In this document: positions 12,107-23,968 of the stretch, one piece after another | Layout: the number at the start of each line of letters is the position of its first letter | How positions within the stretch are numbered: position 1 is the stretch's first letter | From: Gossypium raimondii | Taxonomy: Eukaryota > Streptophyta > Magnoliopsida > Malvales > Malvaceae | Direction of reading: 5' to 3' | DNA length: 64,000 nucleotides | Assembly (NCBI RefSeq): GCF_025698545.1 | Contig: NC_068569.1 | Span: 26,288,001-26,352,000, forward strand | Made by a program: the position numbers and the translations under genes | The notes under the pieces: model-generated | What the model saw: only the letters and a program-made list of their open reading frames with translations | Told to the model about the DNA's origin: nothing | Databases searched by the model: none

Positions 12107-13248
12107 GTCTTTTATCTTTGCTCGAGTGCCGTATCAGTGTTGGGTTGGTTGGTTGGTTTCCAGGTTAACTGAGCAGTGATTTAAATTAATTAGGATCATT
12201 TAAAGGTGTCTAATGCATCTGATGTAATGAAATACAAATGCATAAAATGAATGCAAAAAAGAGACGTTGATTCGGGTTCAATTTTTACTAGAAAACTTCT
12301 TTAGAAAGCAAATCTCTTTACACAAAGTGGATATATATATACGGCTTCGTCCTCGAGCTCCAAATGAAGACAACGACCATTAAGATGCATCTCGCAAATC
12401 TTCTAATAAGCATCTACTAGTTCTTTTTTACTTCATCCAGGTTGCAACTCCTTGATCACCTATGCTTGTGAGCTTCTTTAAAAAGGTCGGGATGTTTGAC
12501 GACTCTTGAATAATCTTTGCTAATCTTGAATCAACGCAGCAAAGTCGTATATTCCTCTTGCTACACTTCTCGCATCACGCTTTCTTGGACTATATTCGGA
12601 GAACCGTATTATCTTCCACTTTATCAAGAAACCCGTTTTCCATGACAAGCTCTCTATTTAGCAACCGAACGCGAATCAACACATCTTTTCTATGATGAAA
12701 TGCAATGCAGTCAAAATGTCATGCAACTAAAACAAAACATAACAAGTTAGTATCAGGTATAATAAAAGAATCCAATATAATTAGAAGTAATAAAACACCT
12801 ACTCGGGTAACTACTAGAGTTTAATGCAGTTCTACCTAGGGTGAGTTCCTAAGGTTTACTATATGTGGTTTGGCTTCTAAGGTAAAGGTACCCGAACTAG
12901 CAGATTCCTCGATCTTCGCCCATTATAGGCTCATATGGATCGAGTTCAGTTCAGGGGAATACATTTCCCTATGGCTGCACGGAGATGAAAATCTCACGAA
13001 GACATAGGTACGGATGTATCCCGGAAGCGGTCCACTACCCTACACGGAGGTGAAAACCTCACGAAGGACTAGTTTCTCGCTCCCACTTAAAGGGATAAAA
13101 CGAACCATGTAATATAAATGCGAATGCAAAGTTGCCAAAATACCATGATAAAACATTAATGAGTGCGAAGGGAACTCATGAATTTTTTAAAACTTTTGAT
13201 TTTCGACACAAAGACAAATATAATCAGTTTATGGCTCGACTCTCTAAG
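12107..13248 (-). other. Untranslated leader of element 1
   Basis: No gene. This is the minus-strand leader between PBS and gag. It contains two copies of a CACGGAG(A/G)TGAAAA...TCACGAAG motif near 12976 and 13040, matched in the element 2 leader around 50080-50160. Conservation between the two copies marks it as an inherited leader that may hold packaging signals (inference). Confidence 0.65.
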
Positions 13249-13267
13249 GTCCCCAGTGGAGTCGCCA
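13249..13267 (-). other. Primer-binding site of element 1
   Basis: The minus strand reads TGGCGACTCCACTGGGGAC, identical to the PBS of element 2 at 49831-49849 and three bases from the LTR edge. It resembles the PBS class of Ogre-like elements, which from memory is assigned to tRNA-Arg; the tRNA assignment is not proven here. Confidence 0.8.
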
Positions 13268-13270
13268 AGC

Positions 13271-15672
13271 TGTCGAAACCATTTTTTTTTTTGAAAACAA
13301 AAATTCTAGTTGTTGGCTTTGAAAATAAAACTGGAGTCACCACCGATCCTTTATTAAGGTGTGATCGGCTCACCTTAAAGAATATTTTGGTCTACGAATT
13401 TTGAGAAAACGAGTTCGGGAGTCAGTTACGCACGAGGAAGGGTTAGCACCCTCGTACCGCCCAAAATCGGTACCAAATTGATCATTTAATGTCTTTGTGT
13501 CGAAGGGTAAAAAGATTTTAAAATCAACTCAAATGATGAAATTTGAAAGAGGATAATCAATTGTTCAAGTCATGTAAAGAAATCGAGTCCCAATACGTTA
13601 GGGTACAATTTCTCAAAATTCCCGAACTTTGAATATCACTTTTATTTTATGTGAAAATCTTCATTTTGAGAAAGCAATATGTCACACCCAATATGTTAGG
13701 ACGCAATAAATTAAGTTCCCAAAAATGATTTTTATACTGATGCATTTTGAATAAAGAATATTCTCGGTTATTTAATATTAACAAAGAAAATCAGAACCCA
13801 ATACGTTAGGGCTCAATTTCCCTCGAAAATCCCAAACTTCGAATATTGTTTTTATTCAAAAAAAACCTTTGAGTCAAGAAAATAACTTTGATGTATGGTT
13901 AAAATCAAACTATATTTTCAAAAAGGGTATGTTAAAAAGATTAATGTGCAATATGAAACAAAACTCTAATTTAAAACATATATGAATAAATATTTACAAA
14001 GTATATATATACAAGTACAATAAGTAAATTTGCAAATATGTGTACACATATATTTAACACACATATACAATGATACATATAAAAAGATGGAATGGAATAT
14101 ATCAATCAAAAACTAATAAAAATGCATGTGTGTATGAATATAAAAATCGTAAAAATAAAATAAAAATATAAAATATGCTTATGTTAAAACACATATATAC
14201 AAGTATACAAAATAATAATAATAATTTCTAAAAACATGTATATGTGCAAAATAAGGAAAATGCATATGCATTATAAAATATAGTGTATACACACACATAT
14301 ATATATACATATTTATTTATAAAACTATTAAAACAAAATATATGAAAAATATATAAAATATGTGTGTATAAGAATTAAAATATGTATGTATATATATATA
14401 TATATTTACAAAAAATGTATAAGTATATATCAATAAAATATAAAATATATAAAAGTTAAAAAGATAAAAAAATAAAAAAAATATATAAAAATATAAAACG
14501 TATGTAAAGTATATGCATGCGTTTATAAAGTTTATGAATATATGTATTATATAAAGAAATATGTATTCGTATACTATATAAAAAAAATGAGCGTTAAAAA
14601 AAATAAAATAGTTAACAAAGTGGACTAAATTGAACTTAAAAACAAAAAAAATGGGGTAAATTCGAAATAAGTAAAAGGGAGGACCAACTTTAATGCGCAA
14701 GCAATAATGGGGACCAAAAGGGAAATTACTCCCACCTTCCAAAACGCTGCGCAGCAGGGACCAAGTTGAAATAGAAATGAAATTTGAGGCTAATTTAAAA
14801 AAAAACAAAACGAGTTTAATTGAAAAAGCATCACAAAAAGTAGGGGCTAAATGCGCAATTCTACCATTAAAAGCCAGAACGCGCGGATCCTCCCCTCCGG
14901 GTCGGGTCACCGCGCGGGTTTGGCCATTTAAAACGGCGCCGTTTCATGTGCTGCATAAATGAAACAAAATTGAAAAAAAAGAAAAAAACAAAATCATTTG
15001 GTTTCTTTTTTAAAAAAACAAAGTGTGGCTCTACTAGGGTTCTTTTAACCCATTTCGCGCCGTCGTCCGTCTGCCTTTTCACCAAAGCTCCGATGACGGT
15101 GGAGATGGTGGTGGCGCGGCGACCTTGACGAACAGGTAAGTATTCTTCCCTTCTTTTCTTTGTTATTTTACGAAATAATAATGAAAAAAAAGAAAAAAAA
15201 CGTTTGCAAATAAAATGGACACTGCAAAATAAAAAAATAAAAAAAACCACCTTTGAAAAAAAGAGTTCTAAATCTGTATTTTCTCTGTGCTTTTTCGTAT
15301 CTTTTTACACTGAAAATTCCCCCCCTTTGTTACAGATTTCACGGCTTTAAATAGTCGAAATGGAAAAGAAAAGGAAAAATAGAATAAAAAAAATGAAAAT
15401 CTACTATGTTTCCCTTTGCTATTCTGTTTCGTTAGTGTTTGTTGCTATTTTCTCGCCGGTTTGGTGGCCGTTGAAGAGGCGCACTCGCACAGAGGGCCGT
15501 GCTGCGACAATCGCGGAGGCGTGGGAGGGTGAGGTGCTATGGTCGTGTTCATCTCATTGCCTAGGGTTTTTTATGATTTTTTTAGTATTTTGGGTTAGGT
15601 TTGGGCTTGTAAAAACTGGGCTGCGCCCTATTATTTATTTTAACAGGCCCGGGCCAATTTGGGCCGACTACA
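13271..15672 (-). repeat. 5' LTR of Tat-type element 1
   Basis: The 2402-bp partner of 4353-6755 is collinear throughout, with scattered substitutions and small length changes in A-runs and TA-repeats. The palindrome AAACGGCGCCGTTT is at 14931-14944 and the plus-strand GT-AG pair is at 15136 and 15335. The right edge GACTACA is followed by the target duplication CTTTT. Confidence 0.93.
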
Positions 15673-15677
15673 CTTTT

Positions 15678-16100
15678 TTTTCCAAAATTGATCTTTTTCT
15701 TTTAAATATAAAAAAATCAATCGAAATTCCTAATTATTTTTTAAAAATGACCTTTACTTCAAATTCTAAATGGAAAATTAGAAAAATAAGTTAGAATGGT
15801 AGCTTGAATTTTCGTATGGTCATATTTGGAAGAGGGACTGAAATGAAAACATATCCACATACCAGGGTCTAATATGAAAAAGAATTACACTTGAAATAAA
15901 AATTTATGAAAGTTAAAGTGATTATTTATACAAATTTCTCTTAATAATAATACTATTAATATAATATAAATTTCAATTTGAAGGTTTTAGAGATCTAAAT
16001 TGTGTTATAAATAAATAACAATCAAAATTTTGTCCAAATAAGATTGTTACAGAAAGGAGAATAATCTATCTATAATATTTAAAAGGAATAATAACAAGAT
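15678..16100. other. AT-rich intergenic sequence, no gene seen
   Basis: No coding potential or repeat structure was recognised between the element 1 target site and the MITE upstream of the armadillo gene. Confidence 0.6.
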
Positions 16101-16316
16101 TTATCCTTGTACTTTAATGCAATTTTCAATGTGGTACTTATATTTTTAATTTGTTCATTTTAGTACTTGTACTTTCTTTTCAAAGGGTATTTTGGTGACG
16201 GCGTTGAAATGTGTCAAAATTTGACATGTTTCCCCGAGAAAAAAATACAAGTACCAAAATGAACAAATTAAAAATACAGATACCATATTGACAATTCTAT
16301 TAAAGTAGAGGTATAG
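16101..16316. mobile_element. MITE-like inverted repeat upstream of the armadillo gene
   Basis: The arms at 16101-16171 and 16246-16316 are inverted copies about 70 bp long. They share a perfect 'tttttaatttgttcatttt' core and 'ctttaat' and 'tggta' blocks, and flank a 74-bp loop. The element is about 216 bp and ends about 138 bp before the downstream ATG. No target duplication could be fixed, so the superfamily is open. Confidence 0.75.
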
Positions 16317-16453
16317 AAAGTGATGGCGGTGAAAACCAAGTTTAGAAGAGACAATGGTAGGAAGCAAAGAAAGTCAGAGAGTTTGTTTTGATTTTGAAAC
16401 TTTCTCTTATTTTACCGTTTCTTACACCAACACCAAACCAAAAACTCGAAACA

Positions 16454-17410
16454 ATGGAAGTTAAACGCCGAACAGCTCGAAACCTCGTATCCAAACTAAG
16501 CTCAGTTTCCGAACAGACCCGAACTGATGCTTTGTGCGAACTACGCCTAATTTCCAAACACGATCCCGATAGCCGACCCTTGATTGCCGATGCCGGAGCT
16601 GTTCCTTACCTTTCTGAAACCCTTTACGGTTCTTCTCCCACCATTCAAGAAAACGCCGCCGCCACTTTGTTGAATCTCTCCATTTCTTCCCGCGCTTCTC
16701 TCATGTCCACTCGCGGCTTCCTCGACGCGCTATCGCACGCTCTCAGTAATTCCCCCTCTCCCACTGTGGTCCAGTCCTGCGCCGCCACCCTTCACAGCCT
16801 TCTCATTGCCGAGGACACTTACCGTCCGATAATTGGATCCAAACGTGACATTCTTTACACTCTGCTATCTATCATCACTGATAACAACGCGCCGCCTCGG
16901 TCGATTAAGGATGCGTTGAAGGCGTTGTTTGGGGTCGCGCTTTACCCGTTGAACCGGGCCAGTTTGGTGGGTCTCGGGGCGGTTCCCGCTCTGGTGTCGT
17001 TGATAGTCAGAGACGCGAGGACGGGGATCGTCGAGGATGCGACGGCGGTGCTGGCGCAGATTGCGGGTTGCGAAGAGAGTGAAGAAGCGATGAGGAAGGC
17101 GGGTGGGGTTAGGGTGTTGGGCGATTTGTTGGATGAAGGGACTGGAGCCAGTGAAAGAATAAGGGAAAACGCGGTGGCGGCTCTGTTGAACTTGGCGCGC
17201 TGCGGCGGCGAGAAGGGGAGGAAAGAAGTGAAAGAAATGGGGGCTAAAGTGATGGAAGGAATTACTGACTTGACGAAGAATGGAAGTGCTAAAGGGAAGA
17301 CCAAAGCAGCGGAATTGCTGAAAATCGTTGTTGATGGATATGGGAACCAAAGTGAAGTGAGGGATTTTAGGTTCAATACTTCCTCTGATTTCATGAATCA
17401 TTCTATATGA
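16454..17410 (+). CDS. Armadillo-repeat protein (U-box-less PUB-like family)
   Basis: An intronless 318-residue ORF. The ATG at 16454 (MEVKRRTARNL) is chosen because the upstream in-frame extension opens on TTG and no earlier ATG exists. The protein is a run of degenerate armadillo helices: blocks such as ELRLISKHDPDSRPLIADAGAVPYL, ENAAATLLNLS, AVPALVSLI, EDATAVLAQIA and ENAVAALLNLARCG show the hydrophobic spacing and the AVPxL and AAxxLLNLS signatures typical of plant PUB-ARM repeats. No U-box precedes them, so it belongs to the plant ARM-only group related to PUB proteins and is probably a protein-binding scaffold; its partner is unknown. The coding sequence is clearly GC-richer than its surroundings, which also produces long antisense ORFs that are not genes. 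A MITE lies in the presumed promoter or 5' UTR. Confidence 0.9.
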   Translation: MEVKRRTARNLVSKLSSVSEQTRTDALCELRLISKHDPDSRPLIADAGAVPYLSETLYGSSPTIQENAAATLLNLSISSRASLMSTRGFLDALSHALSNSPSPTVVQSCAATLHSLLIAEDTYRPIIGSKRDILYTLLSIITDNNAPPRSIKDALKALFGVALYPLNRASLVGLGAVPALVSLIVRDARTGIVEDATAVLAQIAGCEESEEAMRKAGGVRVLGDLLDEGTGASERIRENAVAALLNLARCGGEKGRKEVKEMGAKVMEGITDLTKNGSAKGKTKAAELLKIVVDGYGNQSEVRDFRFNTSSDFMNHSI

Positions 17411-20358
17411 AGTCCTTTGCATTTTGATCTTTTTTGTTGTAGATTTAGGTGAATATTTGTTGCAAATATATATATTTGATGGTCTGATAATGTATAACGA
17501 ATGATTCAATATTCGAATTAGGACATTATACTGTTGTCATATTAAAGAAATTTAGGAGATTTTGATGGGATAACCAGTTGTTTAGTGGTGTATAGATTTG
17601 TTCATCAACTGTGTTGATTAAAACTTTATATTTGTTATATGGTGTCATTCGGCACAATATCAGTTGTGGTGCAAATTTGTTAGCAAAAAGAATGAAGAAG
17701 GGAAATATGAGTTTATGATTGATATGTTGAGTCTATTTTTCTTTGTACCTTTGTTCGAGATTATGTTATGTGAATGGCCATTGTTGTGCAGGTTGTTTAT
17801 GCATTTATGTTTGTAAAAAACCTCACCGGACCAAAATCAGACCTTCGGGATATAACTTAAAAGCATTCTACCCTTCATTTCATGTGAAAAATTTCCTCTG
17901 GAATTTGGTAGGCTCATAATTAATGGACCTTGCTGCATGATTTCTCAGTAGTGACTTGTACGTTATTAATGTTAGACTCACTCTAAAGCTTAGGAGTAAC
18001 TCATGGATGTTCACTATTAATCTGGCTGGAGTTTAGTAGGTTAGAACTACTTGGTTTTTTACATTGTTTTCAGCTTTAGACAGTCAAGAACGATTAAGGT
18101 TCAATATCTGTAGAAAGTCTGGAATCTCGGTGTCAAATTTTGATTTACCTAAAATTCTCTCCATTGAAGTGTTGATTTGAAGCTAGAATTTTATTCATGC
18201 TCAGAATACCATTATATTATATGGAATAGAAGGCTTTGACCCCATATGAGGGGAAGACCGAAATCATGAACCAACAAAGAATTTGGTTGATAAGGAATCT
18301 GTAAGATATAGCAGATGGCAGCATTGGTGGAAAGCTGCATTGTCTGTGGTGTATATCAAGCTAATCCCAGACTTCTGTTCTTGAAATCTGGCCTAATGAA
18401 AAGGATGATGGAGTATCATAAAACCCAGATATTAACATTCCTATTGATTGATATGTCTGAGGAGCTGCTAACAATTCATGGTATGTGCTTCATTGGCTCA
18501 TGTTTGGTAAGAAAGTTGTAGCATTTTCTGATATATCTATGTTTTAGAAGGTGGAATGGTTTTGACTTATGCTATTTTGAACTTTTCATTTAAAAAAAAA
18601 AAGAGAAAAAGAAAGATCAGTCCTTTTTATAGACTCAGTCAAAGAACAAATAAAAGGAATTATATAATCAACTCTGAATGTCAACTGGAGTTGGGTGTTT
18701 GCTTAAGATCCACTACATGCTTGCTAAATCAACATTGTTTTGTGAGTTATTTTCCAATAAAGTATAGTGGGCAAATGCCAGGACATAAAATTTTATAATA
18801 AATAACATACCATTTCTTTAGATATGATTAACATTATACATTTAGTATGTGTATCATATTCAACTTCAATTTTTTTTAATAATTCTGGTCAACAAGGATA
18901 GTCAAGAGAGGTGCCTTTGCTTTCACACCCCCATACCTATTCAACTATTAAAAAAAAAAATTACTCTCCTCCCTCCCCCCCGGCCCCTCTCCCTACCACC
19001 GGAGATTGCCCTCTCGAGCTGATAGCATGCTCTGAAAATTTGCTACTAGTATACTTTCTCTTTCGGATTTCATTCTTTGTCCTTCCAATAAAGTTAGATT
19101 AAGGGGCTATGTTCTACTGGATTTGTTCCAATAAAGTTAAAATCTTTTTATTCACAAATTATGTTGGCTGCAATGACACAGGATTAATTCACCCTCACTA
19201 AACCAACACCATTCATCCGGTAAGGTCCTGCAATGAAATGAAATTCCCAATTAGGATGAACCATGGAAGAAATTCTAAATTCTAAATAGAAAATATGGAT
19301 ATTGGTTTTTTGGATTGAGTCATGAGTAACTTTGCCAACAAATAAGGATAAGCAGTAAGATTTTTTTCTAAAAATGGTTTAAATAGAGGAGAGGGACGGG
19401 GTTGGGGAGGGCATTTTTGTTTTTGTTTTATTTAACACTAATATATATATATATATATATTTTATTTTAATATAATATTTTTATTTTATTATTATATAAT
19501 TTTGAAAATATTTATGTTTCTTTATATACTTCTTTGAATTTTTTAGAATTAGGATCAAATTGAAACGATTTGTAAATTTTAAGGGTTAATTTTTAAAATT
19601 ATGACTAAATCGATATAATATGTAAAAGTTAAGGAAAAATTTATTATTGTGCCGCTTTTTTAACTTCCATGTCAATTTTCCGTTTATAATTTTAAGAGAA
19701 GTGGCAAAATGACCGAATCATATAATATAGATACTTAAATTGCAAACCTTTTATTTTGGGTGCCTAAAAGAAAAGTTATTGATAATAGAATTACTATTTG
19801 TTTAGTTTACCCTTTTCTAAATCTAATGATCCGTCTAAACTCTTAATAGTGACTAGGTAATATTGAAGTGGCATTTTTCTAACACATTTTTTAGGATAAA
19901 TCCCAAAATTACACATAGACTATGGTTTATACATGAACTTTAATTTTGTGTAATTCTATACAAAAATTTTGATTTGATCCAATTCTTGTAAATTATTAAC
20001 ACAGTTATTGTTATAACATCATTTTATGTTTATATATTGTATACATAAATAATTATACTTATCCAATATAAAAATAAATTAATGTATTTATTTCTTTAAA
20101 TGTGTATGATTAAATCAAAATTAAAGTTTCAAGTTTACATTTGAATCACAATTATTTAAATTGAAACTGAAACTGAATCGGTTTATTCACTTATCTCGAT
20201 TTAGATTTTCAAAATCGAAATAGAACCGGATAAACCATTTAAACCGATTTAGGTAATCGAATTAACCGAAAACTAATTAAACTAAAAAAGTCAATTAATT
20301 TGGTTCGGTTGCTTTGTTTAAACCGAAATAATGCTTAACCCTACTCAAAATGAAATCC
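17411..20358. other. Intergenic region, no supported gene
   Basis: The first few hundred bases are the presumed 3' UTR of the armadillo gene. Short ORFs at 18315-18521 and 18556-18798 are not recognised and lack supporting structure. A (TA)n run lies at about 19441-19462. Around 19893-20150 two poorly matched inverted blocks around 'aactttaattttg' may be an old MITE. Confidence 0.5.
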
Positions 20359-21467
20359 TTGTAATTTGGTCACCCAATTTTTGGGGTGCGCATTAAATCT
20401 TTAACAGCGGTTAGCTGTGCACGCCAAATCATATTTACACTTTCATTTTGGTCACCTAACTTTTGGGTCACTTTCATTTTGGTCACCCAAAAAATATTTT
20501 TTTTAAAGTAAAAAAAGGATTAAAGTGAAAAAGTGGTTGAAGCTGAAATAATGCGCAAAAATTGTCAAATTTCTTTTTTGTTAATATTGAAATTTTAAAT
20601 TTCAAAACATCAAAAGAAAATTTTGAAATTTTTTATTTATTGATAATAATATTAACCGAGTTGTACTATAATATTAAAATTAGTTAATTTAATCTCCTTT
20701 TAAATTTTAAAGTTTAGTTTATGTTTCCAAATTATCTTTAATGAAATCATTTCAAATAATTCATATTTAATAATTTTCTATGAAATTTAAATATATTTTC
20801 ATTATATAATTTTGAATCTTCCATGCTAAGATAAAATGTAAAGGAAAATATATTCACAATTAATTGCTTGTTCTTCATTTGGGTAAAGAAGTGATGAAAA
20901 ATTATGAGTTTTCTTTGGAATTTAAGACAAAATTAATTAATTAAATTATTTGCAATAATTTTTCTTTACTTTTAGCTTAGCATGAAAAATTCAATATCAT
21001 ATAATCAAAAGAAAATTGAGTTACATAGACAACCATTAAAAACAATAATTTTCATTTATAATTTTTAAAAATAATTTCAAAGCATCAAAATAAACTTAAT
21101 AAATTGTTGAATATTTTTTCCATTGATAATGTCAACCGATTTATTACTATAAATTTGAATCTTAATATTTAAAATTTTATATTTCAAAACTTTAATTTAG
21201 AATTTTCAGCAATTGGATAAACAATTACAATTTGACAATTTTTGTGTATATTTCTACCATTTTTTCATTTTAATCATTGATTATTTTTATCCCAATCAAT
21301 ACTTAAAAAATATTTTTTTTAGTAACCAAAATGAAAGCGACCTAAAAATCGGCTGACCAAAATGAAACTGCAAACATAATGTGACGTGTACGATTAACTG
21401 TCGTTAGAGATTGAACATTTGAGTGACTAAAATGAAAGCGCATAAAAATTAAGTGACCAAATTGTAA
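20359..21467. mobile_element. Non-autonomous DNA transposon with about 140-bp terminal inverted repeats
   Basis: The left arm (about 20359-20501) and right arm (about 21306-21467) are inverted relatives. Both carry 'aatttggtca', 'ctttcattttggtca' twice and a central 'taacagcggttagctgtgcac'-like block. The 800-bp interior is AT-rich and non-coding. Long TIRs with no ORF fit a MULE-derived or foldback element. The ends are diffuse and no target duplication was resolved. Confidence 0.65.
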
Positions 21468-21731
21468 AAATTTTATTTTGCATGATTAAAATAAAAATTC
21501 CCAAAATATTGAATCAACAACTAAATAGTTTACTTAAATTCCTATTCACCATATTCGATCAATATGGATTCTTGGTTATCGAATTGTTTTAACTTTCTTT
21601 CGTTCATCCAACTTCACAAGAAAAAAAATACTATTGATATAATAAATAATATTATTATTAAAAATCAAATAATAAAAGTATCAAACATCAAATAATAATA
21701 AAAATCAAACATAACAGATAACAATGAAAAT

Positions 21732-22150
21732 TAGGAGCGCAAATGAGACATTAATGCTTGCAAGCTGTTTGAGTTTGAGTCGAAAAAATTGGAATTCGAT
21801 TGGATAATTATTGTGTTGAGTTGAACTCGGGCACTGTAATACTCAATTAGAATGGCTCGCGAGTCTAATCGGGCTTTTCATTTTAATATATATTTTTTAT
21901 ATTATGACATTACATTTTACTTTTATTATATGGTAAGAGCTTAAGTACAAACGACCTCAAGCTTGAACGTGAATTAACTCGAATACGAAAATTGATAAAT
22001 GAACTTAATTGAGCTTAATTCGAGAACTCTCGATTATGTATCAAGCTGAACTCGAGCTTAAAAATTAATGTTTAATTAAGCTTGAGCCGAGTATTGAGCC
22101 CCAAATTCCAATCCACTATTCGGGTTTGACTTGGCTTGATTACACCGCTA
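21732..22150. mobile_element. hAT-like non-autonomous element (419 bp)
   Basis: The ends TAGGAGCGCAAATGAG and ...TTACACCGCTA form imperfect inverted termini like the TAGNGGTGTAAA ends of hAT elements. Flanking 8-mers ATGAAAAT (21724-21731) and ATGAAACT (22151-22158) differ at one base, fitting the 8-bp target duplication of hAT. The subterminal sequence is rich in CTCGAG and TTGAGC-type words, as in the other hAT-like copies here. No transposase is present. Confidence 0.7.
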
Positions 22151-22158
22151 ATGAAACT

Positions 22159-22592
22159 ATTTTTTTTAATAATGGAAACAAAACATACTAAATAATATGA
22201 AAAACTGATCTTTTAGATGTTGCTTGTTAATGCATCTTCTTATAGTGCTAACTGCTAAGTTTTAGTTTTAATTAGTATGTAACTATAACACTTAATATTT
22301 TTTTATTTTTTTATCATCACAATTTGGGGGAAGAATGACAAGATTCCAGCCTATGTCATCTAAGCATAAGGCGAGAGATCTAATCACTGCTCCAAATAAA
22401 TTTATTTTTTATTCATTAATTGTAGGTTTATTTTGAATTAATTATGATGTAGATAAAAAGAATTCAGAAAAAAAAAACACAAATATTAATTAGTGAAACA
22501 AACCAGAAGGTGAATATTCCGTACACACTGCCATAGTTTTAATTATAGGGGTTGGTGCACAGGGACACCAATTGTGCTTTTTAACCACACTT
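22159..22592. other. 3' flank of the F-box/PP2 gene
   Basis: No gene or repeat was recognised. It contains the presumed 3' UTR and terminator region of the minus-strand gene that follows. Confidence 0.5.
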
Positions 22593-23968
22593 TTAAATAG
22601 AGTGGAGCATATGACAACAGGGTTGGGTGCACTTTAGAAATCCTTTGTGTTCTAGTCTTTCTCTAAATGCACTTGGACATATGACAACTGAGTCTAAGCA
22701 TAGACCACCTTTTGTATGTGTGCAATCGATTTGAGACATTGATAACTTTATCTTTGTTGATGAACTGGGGTTCTCAACGTTGAAGTCTCCCACATGGTAG
22801 TGAAACCATTTGCCTGCTTCACTCAAACTGCACTCCCATGTGCTATGCTTATCACCTGATGTCCATAGCTGAAACCTTACGGGTTTTATATCCCAACCGT
22901 GGACCTGCTCGGGGTCGCAAATTCCTCGACCGAAACCCCATGCACGGCCGAGCTGTAGTCGGAAGAAAACACTATAAGTTCCCACCGGAAACGGGAATTC
23001 TACCTCCCCGTTGACTTCGAACCACCAGATTTGCCGAAGATACGCAATTGAGTGGAACCTAAAATCACAAATGAAATTGAAATTGAAATCACTTGGGCAG
23101 AGTTTGATTTTGAACATGTGGCGTGAAGAAGTATTCGTTCAACTAAACAACATTCAGAACATCGATTGCATCAAGCATTCACGCATTCAACTAAGTTAAA
23201 GGATCGATCCTTTGAAGAGAAATTTACACAAAATGATGAATTTCAAACGAAAGTCAGACTAGCAATGATGATGATCCATTACTTAAGCACTAGAGGTACC
23301 TCATGAGCCTCCAGAAACACTCTGCCAAACAGCCAATGCCTGCCGGCTGAGTCGGACAGTCTGGTCGTGACAAGTTATTAAATCATTACCTGGATTCATT
23401 AGTAGGAATATGATTCCAGTATCTTCGATCATCAATCCCCGTTATTTGTAATCCCTTTGAAGAAATTGACATACAAACACCACCTGTGCTCTTATGCAGC
23501 CATACTTTCTGCAAAACCAACCAAATTCTCTAGTCTTGAATGTTGAGCTAGAAACCACCAACCAATACAATAAATCCAAGAAACCAAATCCAATTTTTTT
23601 TCTCGGTATACACCCAAGGGGGAAAAAACAAAAAACAGAACAGAAAACCGTACCTTGGTGCCACCATCAAAAGTATTAGGTCGACATAGCCTTGTATAAA
23701 TGTCTCGTTTACCCAAGTTTTGAGGCATAAAACCCAGAATTTTATGAACAAGAATATGATAATTAGGTGGCAATTTGGATTCCCAAACAAAATCAGCCCA
23801 AGAAGCAGCACTAAATGCTCGGTTCAACTTTGCAAGTTTACATATCTCCGGAGGATCCAAATGCTGAATAATTGATGCCACACAACTCTCTGGTAAGTCG
23901 CCCAAATAGGGTGAAGATGATGATACGCCATCTTGGTCGATGAACAAAGCAGAGAAACTAGCACCCAT
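22593..23968 (-). CDS. PP2-A13: F-box protein with PP2 lectin-like domain (PP2-A13 type)
   Basis: Three exons on the minus strand: 23968-23654, 23508-23390 and 23058-22593. All junctions are GT-AG and frame joins cleanly, giving 299 residues. The start is the ATG at 23966-23968 (MGASFSALF); the codon before it is TTG. Residues about 20-65 form the F-box (DLPESCVASIIQHLDPPEICKL...WESKLP), which would bind SKP1 in an SCF ubiquitin ligase. Exon 2 contributes GGVCMSIS and TGIDDRRYWNHI. Exon 3 contributes the Phloem-Protein-2 domain (AYLRQIWWFEVNG, VHGWDIKPVRFQLWT, HYHVGDF, MSQIDCTHTKGGLCLDS), a predicted carbohydrate-binding fold. Length and exon pattern match the plant PP2-A11 to A15 group, and A13 is the closest by memory. 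The substrate is unknown. The C-terminus runs about 15 residues beyond the expected end (TQPCCHMLHSI). Confidence 0.93.

Larger units (their letters stand above)
4353..15672 (-). mobile_element. Complete-ended Tat/Ogre-like Ty3 LTR retrotransposon (element 1)
   Basis: Two near-identical 2.4-kb LTRs (4353-6755 and 13271-15672) begin TGTCGAAACC and end GACTACA on the plus strand. They flank a 6.5-kb interior holding a PPT at the left and a PBS at the right, so the element reads on the minus strand. The 5-bp target duplication CTTTT is exact (4348-4352 and 15673-15677). The interior carries gag (12106-10616), a short pre-RT and integrase-end relic (about 10330-9600) and a tandem array (7195-8240). 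No reverse transcriptase or RNase H motif was found, so it is non-autonomous. The near-identity of the LTRs suggests a fairly recent insertion, but no divergence was calculated. Lineage is inferred from the gag type, PBS and tandem-repeat-rich 3' region. Confidence 0.93.

Noticed and set aside
14317..14910. 197-residue Phe/Tyr/Ile-rich ORF (and 5514-5834, 48342-48801, 61217-61492)
   Set aside because: All lie in the AT-rich simple-sequence part of LTRs; the composition explains the open frames.
4353..15672. The duplicated 2.4-kb blocks as a segmental duplication
   Set aside because: A PBS, a PPT and a matching CTTTT duplication at the outer edges identify them as the two LTRs of one element.
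15360..15794. 144-residue ORF running out of the element 1 LTR
   Set aside because: It crosses the LTR edge and the target duplication into AT-rich flank and has no protein-like domain.
16388..16453. N-terminal extension of the armadillo protein
   Set aside because: The extension begins with TTG; the first ATG in frame is at 16454 and fits the family's start.
16865..17509. Long antisense ORFs opposite the armadillo gene
   Set aside because: They are shadows of a GC-rich coding sequence whose sense frame has clear armadillo repeats.
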